A stretch of DNA of 13,237 nt from Anammoximicrobium sp032229885 (lineage in GTDB: Bacteria > Planctomycetota > Planctomycetia > Pirellulales > Pirellulaceae): assembly GCA_032229885.1 (NCBI GenBank), contig JAVYAJ010000105.1, forward strand, positions 1 to 13,237. Reading direction: 5' to 3'. A program made the translations under genes and the position numbers. Position 1 is the stretch's first letter, and every line of letters begins with the position of its first letter. Under the pieces are notes generated by a model. The model searched no databases. It saw only the letters and a list, made by a program, of their open reading frames with translations, and was not told the DNA's origin. Positions 6,815 through 13,237 of this stretch are shown here, piece by piece.

Positions 6815-8134
6815 ATGCAGGCAAGAACCCGATGTCGCGGCTTGCGGGCCGCAGCCTTTGTCGGCGCGTTGTTGAGCGTCGCGACGGCGAGCCGGGCGAG
6901 CGACCCGGCCGCGACGCCGAACGCGCCTGGCGACGCGACGGGATCGCGCGTCGTCAGCCCCAACGACTTTCAAGGCTCGGATGTCGAACGGATCAACCAA
7001 GCAATCGAGGCGGGGGCGCGGACGGGCTGCCGCGTGTCGATCCCGCGATGGAACGTCCGAGGCGACCAGCGCAGCGACGTCTGGCTGCTCGATTCGGCGA
7101 TCCTCCTGCGCAGCGACACGGTGTTGGAACTGGACCAGTGCCATCTCAAGCTGTCCGATCGGTGCCGCGACAATTTCATGCGCAGCGCCAACTGCGGCCT
7201 GGGGATCACGGATATCCAGCCGATGCGGAACATTCACATCCGCGGAATCGGCGGCGCGGTGTTGCAAGGCGCTGATCGTCCGCGAGCCACCGGCGATGGC
7301 GGCAAGAAGCTCGGCGCCAGAACCTATGGAACCGACGCCGGCGTGGCCGACGAAAACCAGAACGGCGATTGGCGGAACATCGGGATCCTGCTGGCGTTCG
7401 TCGAAGACTTCAGCATCGAAAATCTGTCGATCGTCGACTCGCACTGCTGGGCGATCTCGCTGGAACGGTGCGCCCACGGGACGCTGCGCGACCTGCACTT
7501 CGCCTCGAGCGGCTTCAAGATGATCGATGGCGTCCGCCAGACGATTCTGAACCAGGACGGGATCGATCTGCGTCTGGGTTGCCACGATGTGCTGATCGAG
7601 AACATCACCGGTTATAGCGGCGACGATCTTGTGGCGCTGACCGCCATTCCGCTGGCGGAACGTCCGGCCGGTTCGACGCTGTCCACCATGGTCAGCGGGG
7701 CAGAGGATCGCGGACAGGGCCTGGACGACATCCGCCAGGTGATCGTGCGGAACGTCAAAGGCTACTGTCGCGGCGGGCACCACATCATCCGCCTGCTCAA
7801 TACGCCCGGCGTCCGGTTGTACGACATCCTGATCGACGGCCTGATCGATACGTCGCCCCCGGATATGCGTTGCCGCGCCGCCGTGAAGATCGGCGACCGC
7901 GGTTATGGCGGCGGCGCCGCGCCGCTGGGCGACACCTCGCGGATCATCGTCCAGAACGTCGTCAGCAGATCGACGCACACGGTTCTGATCGGCGGATCGT
8001 TGTGCGATTCGATCCTCACGAATCTCGTTCGCCACGACATGCCAGGCGAGGCGGTGACCATCGAGTCGGGGCCGGACAGCATTCGCGACGTGACGATCAC
8101 GAACGTCCTGACGACGGGAAAAACGGAAAAATAG
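6815..8134 (+). CDS. Secreted right-handed beta-helix protein, GH28 (polygalacturonase)-like
   Basis: A 439-residue protein with a signal peptide (MQARTRCRGLRAAAFVGALL, cleavage near Ala28). The body has the short hydrophobic strand repeats of a pectin-lyase-like beta-helix, for example IENLSIVDSHCWAISLERC and VLIENITGYSGDDLVAL. Features of GH28 polygalacturonase active sites appear in order: Asn246-Gln-Asp248 (family NTD), Gly269-Asp-Asp271 (DD), His322-His323 (family GHG), and Val357-Lys358 (family RIK, with Ala356 at the usual Arg position). The 22-residue NTD-DD step and ~36-residue His-Lys step fit the family; DD to His is about 51 instead of about 21, implying an insertion at 277-300. 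Hydrolysis of a uronate or other polysaccharide is inferred; substrate unknown. The ATG at 6815 has GGAGG 7 nt upstream and gives the signal peptide, so the GTG at 6482 is rejected. Confidence 0.8.
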   Translation: MQARTRCRGLRAAAFVGALLSVATASRASDPAATPNAPGDATGSRVVSPNDFQGSDVERINQAIEAGARTGCRVSIPRWNVRGDQRSDVWLLDSAILLRSDTVLELDQCHLKLSDRCRDNFMRSANCGLGITDIQPMRNIHIRGIGGAVLQGADRPRATGDGGKKLGARTYGTDAGVADENQNGDWRNIGILLAFVEDFSIENLSIVDSHCWAISLERCAHGTLRDLHFASSGFKMIDGVRQTILNQDGIDLRLGCHDVLIENITGYSGDDLVALTAIPLAERPAGSTLSTMVSGAEDRGQGLDDIRQVIVRNVKGYCRGGHHIIRLLNTPGVRLYDILIDGLIDTSPPDMRCRAAVKIGDRGYGGGAAPLGDTSRIIVQNVVSRSTHTVLIGGSLCDSILTNLVRHDMPGEAVTIESGPDSIRDVTITNVLTTGKTEK

Positions 8135-8179
8135 GACGGCGATCCGCGGCCCGCGCCGCGCGGCAGGCCGGCGAGAGGT

Positions 8180-8199
8180 CGCGTCGCACGGGCGACGCG
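8180..8199 (+). terminator. GC-rich hairpin after the GH28-like gene
   Basis: CGCGTCGC (8180-8187), loop ACGG, and GCGACGCG (8192-8199) form a perfect 8-bp stem 45 nt after the stop of the GH28-like gene. No T-tract follows, so it is not a standard intrinsic terminator; it may stabilise the 3' end or be chance in GC-rich DNA. The rest of 8135-8380 shows no gene. Confidence 0.35.
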
Positions 8200-8380
8200 C
8201 CGCCGGACACGCGCCGCGAAGCGCCCCCCGTGTCAGACGCGTCGCTGCACGGTACGATGGGGCCGTCCGCGCTTGCCTGCCGCACGCGCGTCCGTCGTCG
8301 CGGCCCACCTGGCACGCGGGACGCCCGCGCGCCGGGCCATCGAGCCAGCGCGCCGATCGAGGCAATACAAGGAACGGATC

Positions 8381-8803
8381 ATGAAATCACATACCGAGTA
8401 CCTGACGTTCAACATCCCCTCGAAGATGGCGTTTCAGAACATCACGCCGCAGGTCGAAGCGGCCGTGAGGAAGAGCGGGGTGAAGGAAGGGCTGGTCCTG
8501 GTCAACAGCATGCACATCACCAGCAGCGTGTTCATCAACGACAACGAGTCGGGACTGCATCACGATTTCGGCAAGTGGTTGGAGCAGTTGGCGCCGTTCA
8601 ATCCCGATCCGAACTTCTATCATCACAACCGCACGGGCGAGGACAACGCCGACGCCCATCTCAAACGCCAAGTGATGGGCCGCGAAGTCGTCGTGGCCAT
8701 CACCGACGGCAAGCTGGACTTCGGTCCTTGGGAACGGATCTTCTACGGCGAGTTCGATGGCAACCGGTCCAAGCGGGTGCTGGTCAAGGTGATCGGCGAG
8801 TAG
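8381..8803 (+). CDS. yjbQ: YjbQ family protein (UPF0047, secondary thiamine-phosphate synthase family)
   Basis: A 140-residue protein with the full length and motifs of the YjbQ/UPF0047 (TIGR00149) family, a small cytoplasmic protein for which weak thiamine-phosphate synthase activity has been reported in E. coli; the true role is unsettled. Visible motifs are EGLVLVNSMHITSSVFINDN (37-56), SGLHHDFGKWLEQLAP (58-73), the metal-site-like HHNRTGEDNADAHLKR (80s-90s) and a C-terminal WERIFYGEFDG...VLVKVIG. There is no signal peptide. The ATG has AAGGA at 8369-8373, 7 nt upstream. The 246-nt gap from the GH28-like gene makes co-transcription uncertain. It is the only clearly cytoplasmic intact gene product in the window. 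Confidence 0.92.
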   Translation: MKSHTEYLTFNIPSKMAFQNITPQVEAAVRKSGVKEGLVLVNSMHITSSVFINDNESGLHHDFGKWLEQLAPFNPDPNFYHHNRTGEDNADAHLKRQVMGREVVVAITDGKLDFGPWERIFYGEFDGNRSKRVLVKVIGE

Positions 8804-8946
8804 TCCGGCTGGAACCGGCGGTCGAGGTCTGGCTTGCTCTATAGATGGCTCAGCTCGGGCTCGTCAGAAATGGCGCCTGCCGACGGCGGCCGGCCGACGC
8901 GGTGAACTCTCCGTAACGGCAGACCGCCACTGCGCTTACGAAACCG

Positions 8947-8976
8947 CGCTCGACGTCCGTCAAGTCTCGTCGAGCG
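8947..8976. terminator. 9-bp-stem hairpin in convergent spacer (possible bidirectional terminator)
   Basis: CGCTCGACG (8947-8955) and CGTCGAGCG (8968-8976) are perfect inverted arms with a 12-nt loop. The hairpin lies between two convergent genes (YjbQ, + strand; DUF4832, - strand), where a shared terminator would be expected. There is no T-tract on either side, so the call is tentative. Confidence 0.4.
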
Positions 8977-9058
8977 TTCGCTCTGGTTGAATCGCTCGTG
9001 GTGAACGCGCCGATCGACCTGTTGGCCGCGCTGCGGCACGCCCGCGGTCGCAGCTTGG

Positions 9059-10723
9059 CTACTCGGCGATCTCGAGCATTCCCAACACGTTGATCCCGTA
9101 GCGGCCGTCCGCGTCGGTCCACCAGGTCGAGTCGCGATTGGCCACGCGTACGGCGTATCGCGGATCGAGACGCAACGACGGCGAGGCGTCCGGCATCCAC
9201 AGCCCGATCTGATACCAACCGGGGCCGAGGGTTGCGGGCAGCTCGGCCCGCAGCGTCAGCGTGTGGCGCAGCGGCTGAAACTGGTCGTCTCCCGGCGCGA
9301 AAGGCTGCCAAGTTCGTGGATCGACGTCGGCGGCGATCTGCTCCCAGACTCGACCTTCGACGTCGACCAGCGTGATATAGACCGATCGCGGATTGTGCAG
9401 CGTCGAAAACCCGCGGTTGATCAGCTCGACGCTCGCCGTCAACTCGCCGCCCGGCTGAATCCGCGACGGAAACGACGCGCGTTGCAGCTCGAGCCGATAT
9501 CCCAGGTGGTCCTGGATGTACTCGAACTGCGTGCGAGCCACGGGACGGCCCAGACCATCCTCGAAGTAACCATCGGCGATGGGCATGTTCGCCTGCTGCA
9601 GCGATTCGCGATCCACGAGGGTCCCCAACCAACGGTCGATCGAATAGGGCTGGCCCTCGCGTTCCGAGTAGCTGTGCGCCAGGCTGAAGCTGCTGTAGTG
9701 ATGTTCGCGAAGGTGAATGCCGGCGTTCAATCCGTCGACGCCCTTGTTTTCGGCCGCTTTGCCGTCAAAGCCCTGATCCGACCAGAACAGCTCGCCGTCG
9801 ACGGGCAGGTACGCGCTCTGCCGCGTCATCGTGTCGTACTCGGGATTTCCGGGCGTTCCGAACAGCGGCCCCTCGGGCCAAGTGCCGCCGTGGCTCGGTC
9901 CGGCGAGAAAGCCATCGTTGTGGAAACCGATGCGGGCGGCCGGACTGCCGTCAAAGGCCGTCTCCGGGACGACCTCGGAGGGCACGGCGAAGATCGGCTG
10001 GCTGAGCGCCAGCCTCTTGTACCGCGGCACGCGAACTTGCAGCATCCGCTCGCGGGGCAGGGCGTCCAACAATCGTTGGATGATGGCCGCCCGCACGGCG
10101 TAGTCGTCCGGCGAGATGTGCGTGGCGCTGTGCCACTCGCCCCAGGCCCCGACAAAGCCGGCTTGCAGCACATAGATGACGTCCGCGTTCTGGCGGAGGA
10201 TCGGTTCGAGCTGCGCGATGTGCTTCAGGATCCATTCCGGCTGAGGGCCGTACGCGACGTTGACGCTTTTTTCGTAAGCGAACCGAAGGAGCGCCTTGTA
10301 ACCGTGGCGGCGAAGCGCGTCGAGGCTGCGCTGCAGCAAGGCGAGCTTGTCGGCGGCAATCGGCCGGTCGCCGAAATCGCTCAGGTAGCAGTACGCCTGG
10401 ACCAGCGTCAAACCGAACGGCTCGTACCGCCGGGCGTCCAGCAACCACCAATCATCCTGATAGACCGGCGGGGTCTGTCCTTTCAGATGGGCCGCCGGAC
10501 CGATGAACAACTTCTGATGCGGTTCGGCGATCAACGTCTCGATTCGCCAGCCCCGTTCGGGATTCCGTAGACCTTGTCGTCCGCCGGGGTCGGTCGGCCG
10601 GATCCCGTGAAAGCTGACGGTCCGCGGCTCTTGGGCTGGCGCTGACGCCAGCGTCAGCGCGGCGAGGCAAGCCAGCGTCGCCCAGCGCACGACGCGCGGA
10701 TACGTGAGACAGCAAGCGTTCAT
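9059..10723 (-). CDS. Secreted DUF4874/DUF4832 protein, probable glycosidase-like barrel
   Basis: A 554-residue protein with a signal peptide (hydrophobic WATLACLAALTLASAPA, cleavage near residue 30). GLRNPERGWRIE (51-62) and LVQAYCYLSDF (107-117) match the DUF4874 N-terminal region; residues ~230-400, with FHNDGFLAGP, GELFWSD and LREHHYSSFS, match DUF4832; the C-terminal ~150 residues look like a beta-sandwich module (RIQPGGELTASVELINRGFS). The pair is often found in secreted proteins of polysaccharide-degrading bacteria, but no activity is established to my knowledge. GAWGEWH (192-198, Glu196) and Glu311 are plausible catalytic acids, as inference only. The ATG at 10723 has CGGAGAA just upstream and yields a good signal peptide, so the 68-residue extension to 10927 is rejected. 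The Tat-exported protein's gene lies 175 nt upstream on the same strand. Confidence 0.85.
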   Translation of the reverse strand: MNACCLTYPRVVRWATLACLAALTLASAPAQEPRTVSFHGIRPTDPGGRQGLRNPERGWRIETLIAEPHQKLFIGPAAHLKGQTPPVYQDDWWLLDARRYEPFGLTLVQAYCYLSDFGDRPIAADKLALLQRSLDALRRHGYKALLRFAYEKSVNVAYGPQPEWILKHIAQLEPILRQNADVIYVLQAGFVGAWGEWHSATHISPDDYAVRAAIIQRLLDALPRERMLQVRVPRYKRLALSQPIFAVPSEVVPETAFDGSPAARIGFHNDGFLAGPSHGGTWPEGPLFGTPGNPEYDTMTRQSAYLPVDGELFWSDQGFDGKAAENKGVDGLNAGIHLREHHYSSFSLAHSYSEREGQPYSIDRWLGTLVDRESLQQANMPIADGYFEDGLGRPVARTQFEYIQDHLGYRLELQRASFPSRIQPGGELTASVELINRGFSTLHNPRSVYITLVDVEGRVWEQIAADVDPRTWQPFAPGDDQFQPLRHTLTLRAELPATLGPGWYQIGLWMPDASPSLRLDPRYAVRVANRDSTWWTDADGRYGINVLGMLEIAE

Positions 10724-10864
10724 CGAAGTTCTCCGAGTACGAGTCTGCGGCCTGCGCCATCGCCCATGATGCGGGGCAAGGCATACGGCGTTTCCGGTTC
10801 GCAGCTCCGTCGCACCGCGCTGGGGCCGGTGCGGCCCGGCCGCGCCGCTGCGCACGGACACCGT

Positions 10865-10884
10865 CGGTTGGCAACGGCCAACCG
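10865..10884 (-). terminator. Hairpin just after the Tat-exported protein gene
   Basis: CGGTTGG (10865-10871) and CCAACCG (10878-10884) form a perfect 7-bp stem with a 6-nt loop, 14 nt beyond the stop codon at 10899 (- strand). No T-tract follows. It could mark a transcript end or a processing site between this gene and the DUF4832 gene. Nothing else is visible in the 175-nt gap. Confidence 0.35.
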
Positions 10885-10898
10885 TCGCCATCTGGGGA

Positions 10899-12227
10899 TC
10901 AGTCGCAGCCGCCGAAAAAGCCGTCATCGATCCAGATCGACTTGTACCCGTGTTCGGTCACATGGCGCAACGCCGTGTCCCAACGTTCGAAAATATCCGG
11001 CTTGTAGTTCCGATAGAACGGCCACCAGTACTGCTCGTGGCCCGCGATATTGATCAGCAGGTTTTGTCTCGGGTTGTCCAATCGGCGATGATGGAGCCAT
11101 TCCGTCTGGCTTGTCGGGATCCATTCACACGTCGTCGGCATGGCGCCATTGTAGAAGATGATGCCCGAATCAGGGTCCATCCAGCCCTGATGTTCGCGCA
11201 GGTAGGCCGTGATATGGTTCGGGAGCATGAAATCGCAGTATTTGCCTCCCGTGCTGGGATGTTTGCTTCCGCCGGTAGGAAGCATCTTGACTCCGCGATC
11301 GGCCAAGACCTGATACGAGTCGGGGCGGACCATGGCAAAGTGGATCTGCAGCCCGGCCGTGTACGCCTGGCCCGCGATCCGCTTGAGCTGCGTCGCGGTC
11401 AAATCGAAATCGGCCGCGAGTTTTTCCGGCGGCGCGTCGCGGTACGGCTCGCCGGGGAATTCATTTTCCGAGTGGAACGCCAAACGCAGCCAATCGGCGT
11501 TGGCCTCGAACTCCGGCTTGTACTTGTCGGGAAACATCGACAGCGTAAAGTCGCGCTCCGGCGTCGAGTTGAAACAGTTCAGGACGATCTTCGTGTGATA
11601 ACGCTGGTGCAGCTCGCGGAGCTTCGCGAAATAGCAGCAGTCGAAAATGCTCGCGTACTGTTTCTGCAGAATATCCCGAAAGCAAAAGCTGTGGTCGTCG
11701 ATATAGCACCGATAGCGTTTGTACGCATTCTTCGCCCACAGGACGCGACAGGTCAGCTCGACGGGCTTGCCGTTCTTCGTGCCGCGCGCCGTGAGAACGG
11801 ACAAACGGTCCTCGAGCAGCACCGCGCCCATGAGCGCGCCGGAGACATATTCCATCGGGATGACACGGCCCTCGGGATCGAAGACCTGAACGTTGCCGAC
11901 GTCGCCGGGACGAACGACGACGTGGATCCGTAGCCGCTTGACTCCGTCGCCGTCCGTCTCCGTCCCCAGAATCGGATAGCCGGTCCCTTCCTGAAGGACG
12001 CCGCCGTCGAACGGATACTCGAAGCGGAAGATCGGCTTTTCCTTGAAATAGAACTGGTCGTAATACAACATCCGCGGGTCGTCATGTCCGGCGGCAGGCG
12101 TCGCCGAGGCGGACGACACGGCGCTCGCGCCCGGCGCGGGCGTCTCCGCGGCCAGCAGCGGCGGCAGGGAAACACCGGCGGCGGCGAACGCGGAACTCTG
12201 GAGAAAATGGCGGCGCGACGTACTCAT
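10899..12227 (-). CDS. Tat-exported protein, probable polysaccharide-deacetylase-like fold
   Basis: A 442-residue protein with a twin-arginine signal (SRRHFLQSSAFAAAG, residues 4-18, then a hydrophobic stretch and LAAETPA), so it is likely exported folded by the Tat route. Residues ~60-170 look like a beta-rich domain. From ~173 the sequence suggests the deacetylase/glycosidase-type barrel: CYIDDHSFCFRDI (174-186) with Asp177/Asp178, FAKLRELHQRYHTKIVLNCF (200-219), LRLAFHSENEFP (247-258) with His252, LQIHFAMVRPDSY (293-305), and a terminal YKSIWIDDGFFGGCD. The first Asp pair and His252 could be metal ligands as in NodB-like enzymes. This is a weak fold-level inference and I do not recognise a named family. 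The ATG at 12227 follows AAGGAG and gives the Tat signal; a 45-residue extension to 12362 is rejected. It may be functionally linked to the DUF4832 gene downstream. Confidence 0.8.
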   Translation of the reverse strand: MSTSRRHFLQSSAFAAAGVSLPPLLAAETPAPGASAVSSASATPAAGHDDPRMLYYDQFYFKEKPIFRFEYPFDGGVLQEGTGYPILGTETDGDGVKRLRIHVVVRPGDVGNVQVFDPEGRVIPMEYVSGALMGAVLLEDRLSVLTARGTKNGKPVELTCRVLWAKNAYKRYRCYIDDHSFCFRDILQKQYASIFDCCYFAKLRELHQRYHTKIVLNCFNSTPERDFTLSMFPDKYKPEFEANADWLRLAFHSENEFPGEPYRDAPPEKLAADFDLTATQLKRIAGQAYTAGLQIHFAMVRPDSYQVLADRGVKMLPTGGSKHPSTGGKYCDFMLPNHITAYLREHQGWMDPDSGIIFYNGAMPTTCEWIPTSQTEWLHHRRLDNPRQNLLINIAGHEQYWWPFYRNYKPDIFERWDTALRHVTEHGYKSIWIDDGFFGGCD

Positions 12228-12393
12228 GGGAACACTCCTTGGCATCTGCGGCCTGCGACTGCGGGGATGGTCACCACGTTGACTGCCCTCAAGCTGCGCA
12301 GCTACACGGTCGCACTGTACCATACGCCCGACGGCTCGACAGCCACCTGTCCCGGCGCCCACGCGCTAGCGCCGCTAGGGCGTCACCCGTAGA

Positions 12394-12413
12394 CGCGGCA
12401 TCCTGCCGCGTAC
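12394..12413. repeat. 20-nt hairpin repeat, second copy
   Basis: CGCGGCATCCTGCCGCGTAC here is identical to 6720-6739. The first 17 nt form a perfect 7-bp stem with the loop TCC. It lies upstream of the Tat-exported protein gene and next to the methylase remnant. Two exact copies in 13 kb point to a short dispersed palindromic repeat rather than chance. Confidence 0.6.
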
Positions 12414-12416
12414 GCC

Positions 12417-12680
12417 GTCCACCGCTCCCCACAGCCCAGGCCATCGCCCCCGGCCCAACGTCGGTCGCCGCGCGATCTCCGCCGCGGTCGACCTGAACGA
12501 CCCGCGAGCCGTCGAAGTAACCGATCACCGTCTGGACGGTGATTTCTTCGTCCGTCCACAGACCGGGCAGCGCGTTGGGCGCCAACAGATCGCCTTGGAT
12601 TTCACTCAGTTCCGCCGCTTCGGGCAGCACGAGCTCGATCGCCGGATCGGACAAGGCCGCGTCGTCGGGCCGCGTTGCCC
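12417..12680 (-). other. Coding-like tail in a second frame next to the methylase remnant
   Basis: In the frame used by 12289-12729 (-), residues such as IELVLPEAAELSEIQGDLLA and LWTDEEITVQTVIGYFDGSR read like real protein, unlike the arginine-rich chance frames nearby. It meets the methylase-remnant frame at a run of six C (12678-12683), where a one-base indel would join the two. I do not recognise its family. It may be the shifted end of the remnant or a piece of another gene; coding character fades into the repeat at 12394-12413. The remaining spacer 12228-12416 shows nothing else. Confidence 0.35.
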
Positions 12681-12955
12681 CCCACGACCGGAACGTTGCG
12701 CTCGACGCCAAAGTCCACGCCCGTGCCATCCGCGTTCGGCCGGATCGTCAGCAGTACGCGTTTGTTCGCCTTTTTGCACAGCCAGCGGGTCTTCAGCAGG
12801 AGGATCGTCGCCCGGCAAGCCGCCAACGGCCGCCGCGCCGGCCAGATGTGCAGCGTCGAAATATGCCCATGCCGCGCGTTCTTCTCGTGGACCGAGTCCA
12901 ACGAAGCCTGCTTGAGCGGGAAGGCGTGTTCGATCAGCCGGGAGAAATCGCTCAT
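12602..12955 (-). pseudogene. DUF1156 DNA methylase remnant (internally deleted, frameshifted)
   Basis: A 117-codon frame beginning MSDFSRLIEHAFPLKQASLD, then EKNARHGHISTLHIWPARRP and LAACRAT, the hallmark start of DUF1156 proteins, which are ~900-1000-residue putative adenine-specific DNA methylases often found in restriction or phage-defence loci. Only about 53 residues of that start remain. The sequence then passes straight to TRWLCKKANKRVLLTIRPNA and NVPVVGGNAARR, resembling a region from much further into such proteins, so several hundred residues seem deleted. After the six-C run at 12678-12683 the frame becomes arginine-rich and ends, while another frame continues coding-like. No methylase catalytic motif (such as NPPY) is present, so it cannot be active. 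No Shine-Dalgarno precedes the ATG, and a CAGAG-type repeat begins about 20 nt upstream. Confidence 0.7.
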
Positions 12956-12975
12956 GAGTTTTTGCCACCGAGGAC

Positions 12976-13146
12976 ACAGAGGTCACAGAGAAATGCGGTT
13001 TTTTATTATCAACGGAAAGATTCAAGTGCTGGTCTTTGTCGGTCAACGCCGCCTCGACCTGGCTCTCGCAGCCAAGTCCGCCCTATCGAACTTCGCCGCC
13101 GGAACTTGTTCATAACAACGTATGCTCCCTTCTCTGTGCCCTCTGT
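12976..13146. repeat. Right-end CAGAG-type inverted repeat
   Basis: ACAGAGGTCACAGAGAA (12976-12992) pairs with TTCTCTGTGCCCTCTGT (13130-13146) at 16 of 17 positions, around about 137 nt of non-coding DNA. It is the same kind of sequence as the left-end repeat at 146-173 and directly abuts the 93-bp repeat. The DNA between the arms has no supported gene. Confidence 0.6.
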
Positions 13147-13237
13147 ACTACTAACCTGAAACATCGTGAAATTTTTGACAATGTTTTCAGGCAGCGACAG
13201 CGTTAAGTTGTTGAAGGGTTACATCTTGTGCTTTCAG
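13145..13237 (-). repeat. 93-bp repeat, right copy (inverted partner of 177-269)
   Basis: The reverse complement of this stretch matches 177-269 at 82 of 93 positions without gaps. It ends at the last base of the window, so its true outer end is unseen. The two copies point toward each other's strand (inverted) and enclose all genes of the window. Confidence 0.75.

Noticed and set aside
6335..8365. 676-codon minus-strand frame opposite the GH28-like gene
   Set aside because: Longest open frame in the window, but of low-complexity Arg/Ala/Asp composition without domains. The plus strand has a signal peptide, Shine-Dalgarno and beta-helix motifs.
8135..8380. Possible small gene between the GH28-like and YjbQ genes
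   Set aside because: Very GC-rich with a strong hairpin, no ribosome site, and only arginine/alanine-rich frames.
9263..10570. 435-codon plus-strand frame opposite the DUF4832 gene
   Set aside because: No domain or ribosome site; antisense shadow of a well-supported gene.
12539..13159. 206-codon plus-strand frame at the right end
   Set aside because: It runs antisense to the DUF1156 remnant and through the repeat region, with no recognisable domain.

Overview
The window looks like chromosomal DNA from a planctomycete, probably Pirellulales. The strongest evidence is a pair of DUF1559 proteins, a family greatly expanded in Planctomycetes. Each has a prepilin-like N-terminus (FTLVELLVVIAIIGILVALL) and each is followed by a small lipoprotein with an 'SGxVTLDGxP ... 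ADGKY' domain, also common in that phylum. GC content is high, several intergenic spacers are long and repeat-rich, and promoter-like hexamers precede some genes.

Layout. 1-270: non-coding repeat DNA (CAGAG-type palindromic repeats plus a 93-bp sequence). 340-2137 (+): promoter-like site, long leader, DUF1559 protein, lipoprotein. 2138-2593: spacer with a degenerate inverted repeat. 2594-3979 (-): secreted neutral ceramidase-like hydrolase. 3980-4667: divergent spacer. 4668-6485 (+): a second DUF1559 plus lipoprotein pair. 6486-6814: spacer with two perfect hairpins. 6815-8134 (+): secreted GH28-like beta-helix protein. 8381-8803 (+): YjbQ-family protein. 9059-10723 (-): secreted DUF4874/DUF4832 protein. 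10899-12227 (-): Tat-exported protein, probably with a polysaccharide-deacetylase-like fold. 12602-12955 (-): remnant of a DUF1156 DNA methylase gene. 12956-13237: CAGAG-type repeat and a second, inverted copy of the 93-bp sequence.

How the genes may work together. Seven of the eight intact proteins other than YjbQ carry export signals or a prepilin-like leader: two pseudopilin-like DUF1559 proteins, two lipoproteins and four secreted enzymes or enzyme-like proteins make eight exported products, with YjbQ as the only clearly cytoplasmic intact one. The theme is therefore cell-surface and periplasmic work, with several candidate carbohydrate- or lipid-active proteins (ceramidase-like, GH28-like, DUF4832, deacetylase-like). 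They lie on both strands with large gaps, so this is a neighbourhood and not one operon. Each DUF1559 and its lipoprotein is the most plausible functional pair.

No complete new system such as a CRISPR, toxin-antitoxin, phage, transposase or biosynthetic cluster could be supported. The most notable points are the ~88% identical 93-bp inverted repeats at the two ends of the window, the split duplication of the DUF1559/lipoprotein module, the internally deleted DUF1156 methylase remnant beside the right-end repeats, and a GH28-like enzyme with an altered active-site pattern. No RNA genes were recognised.
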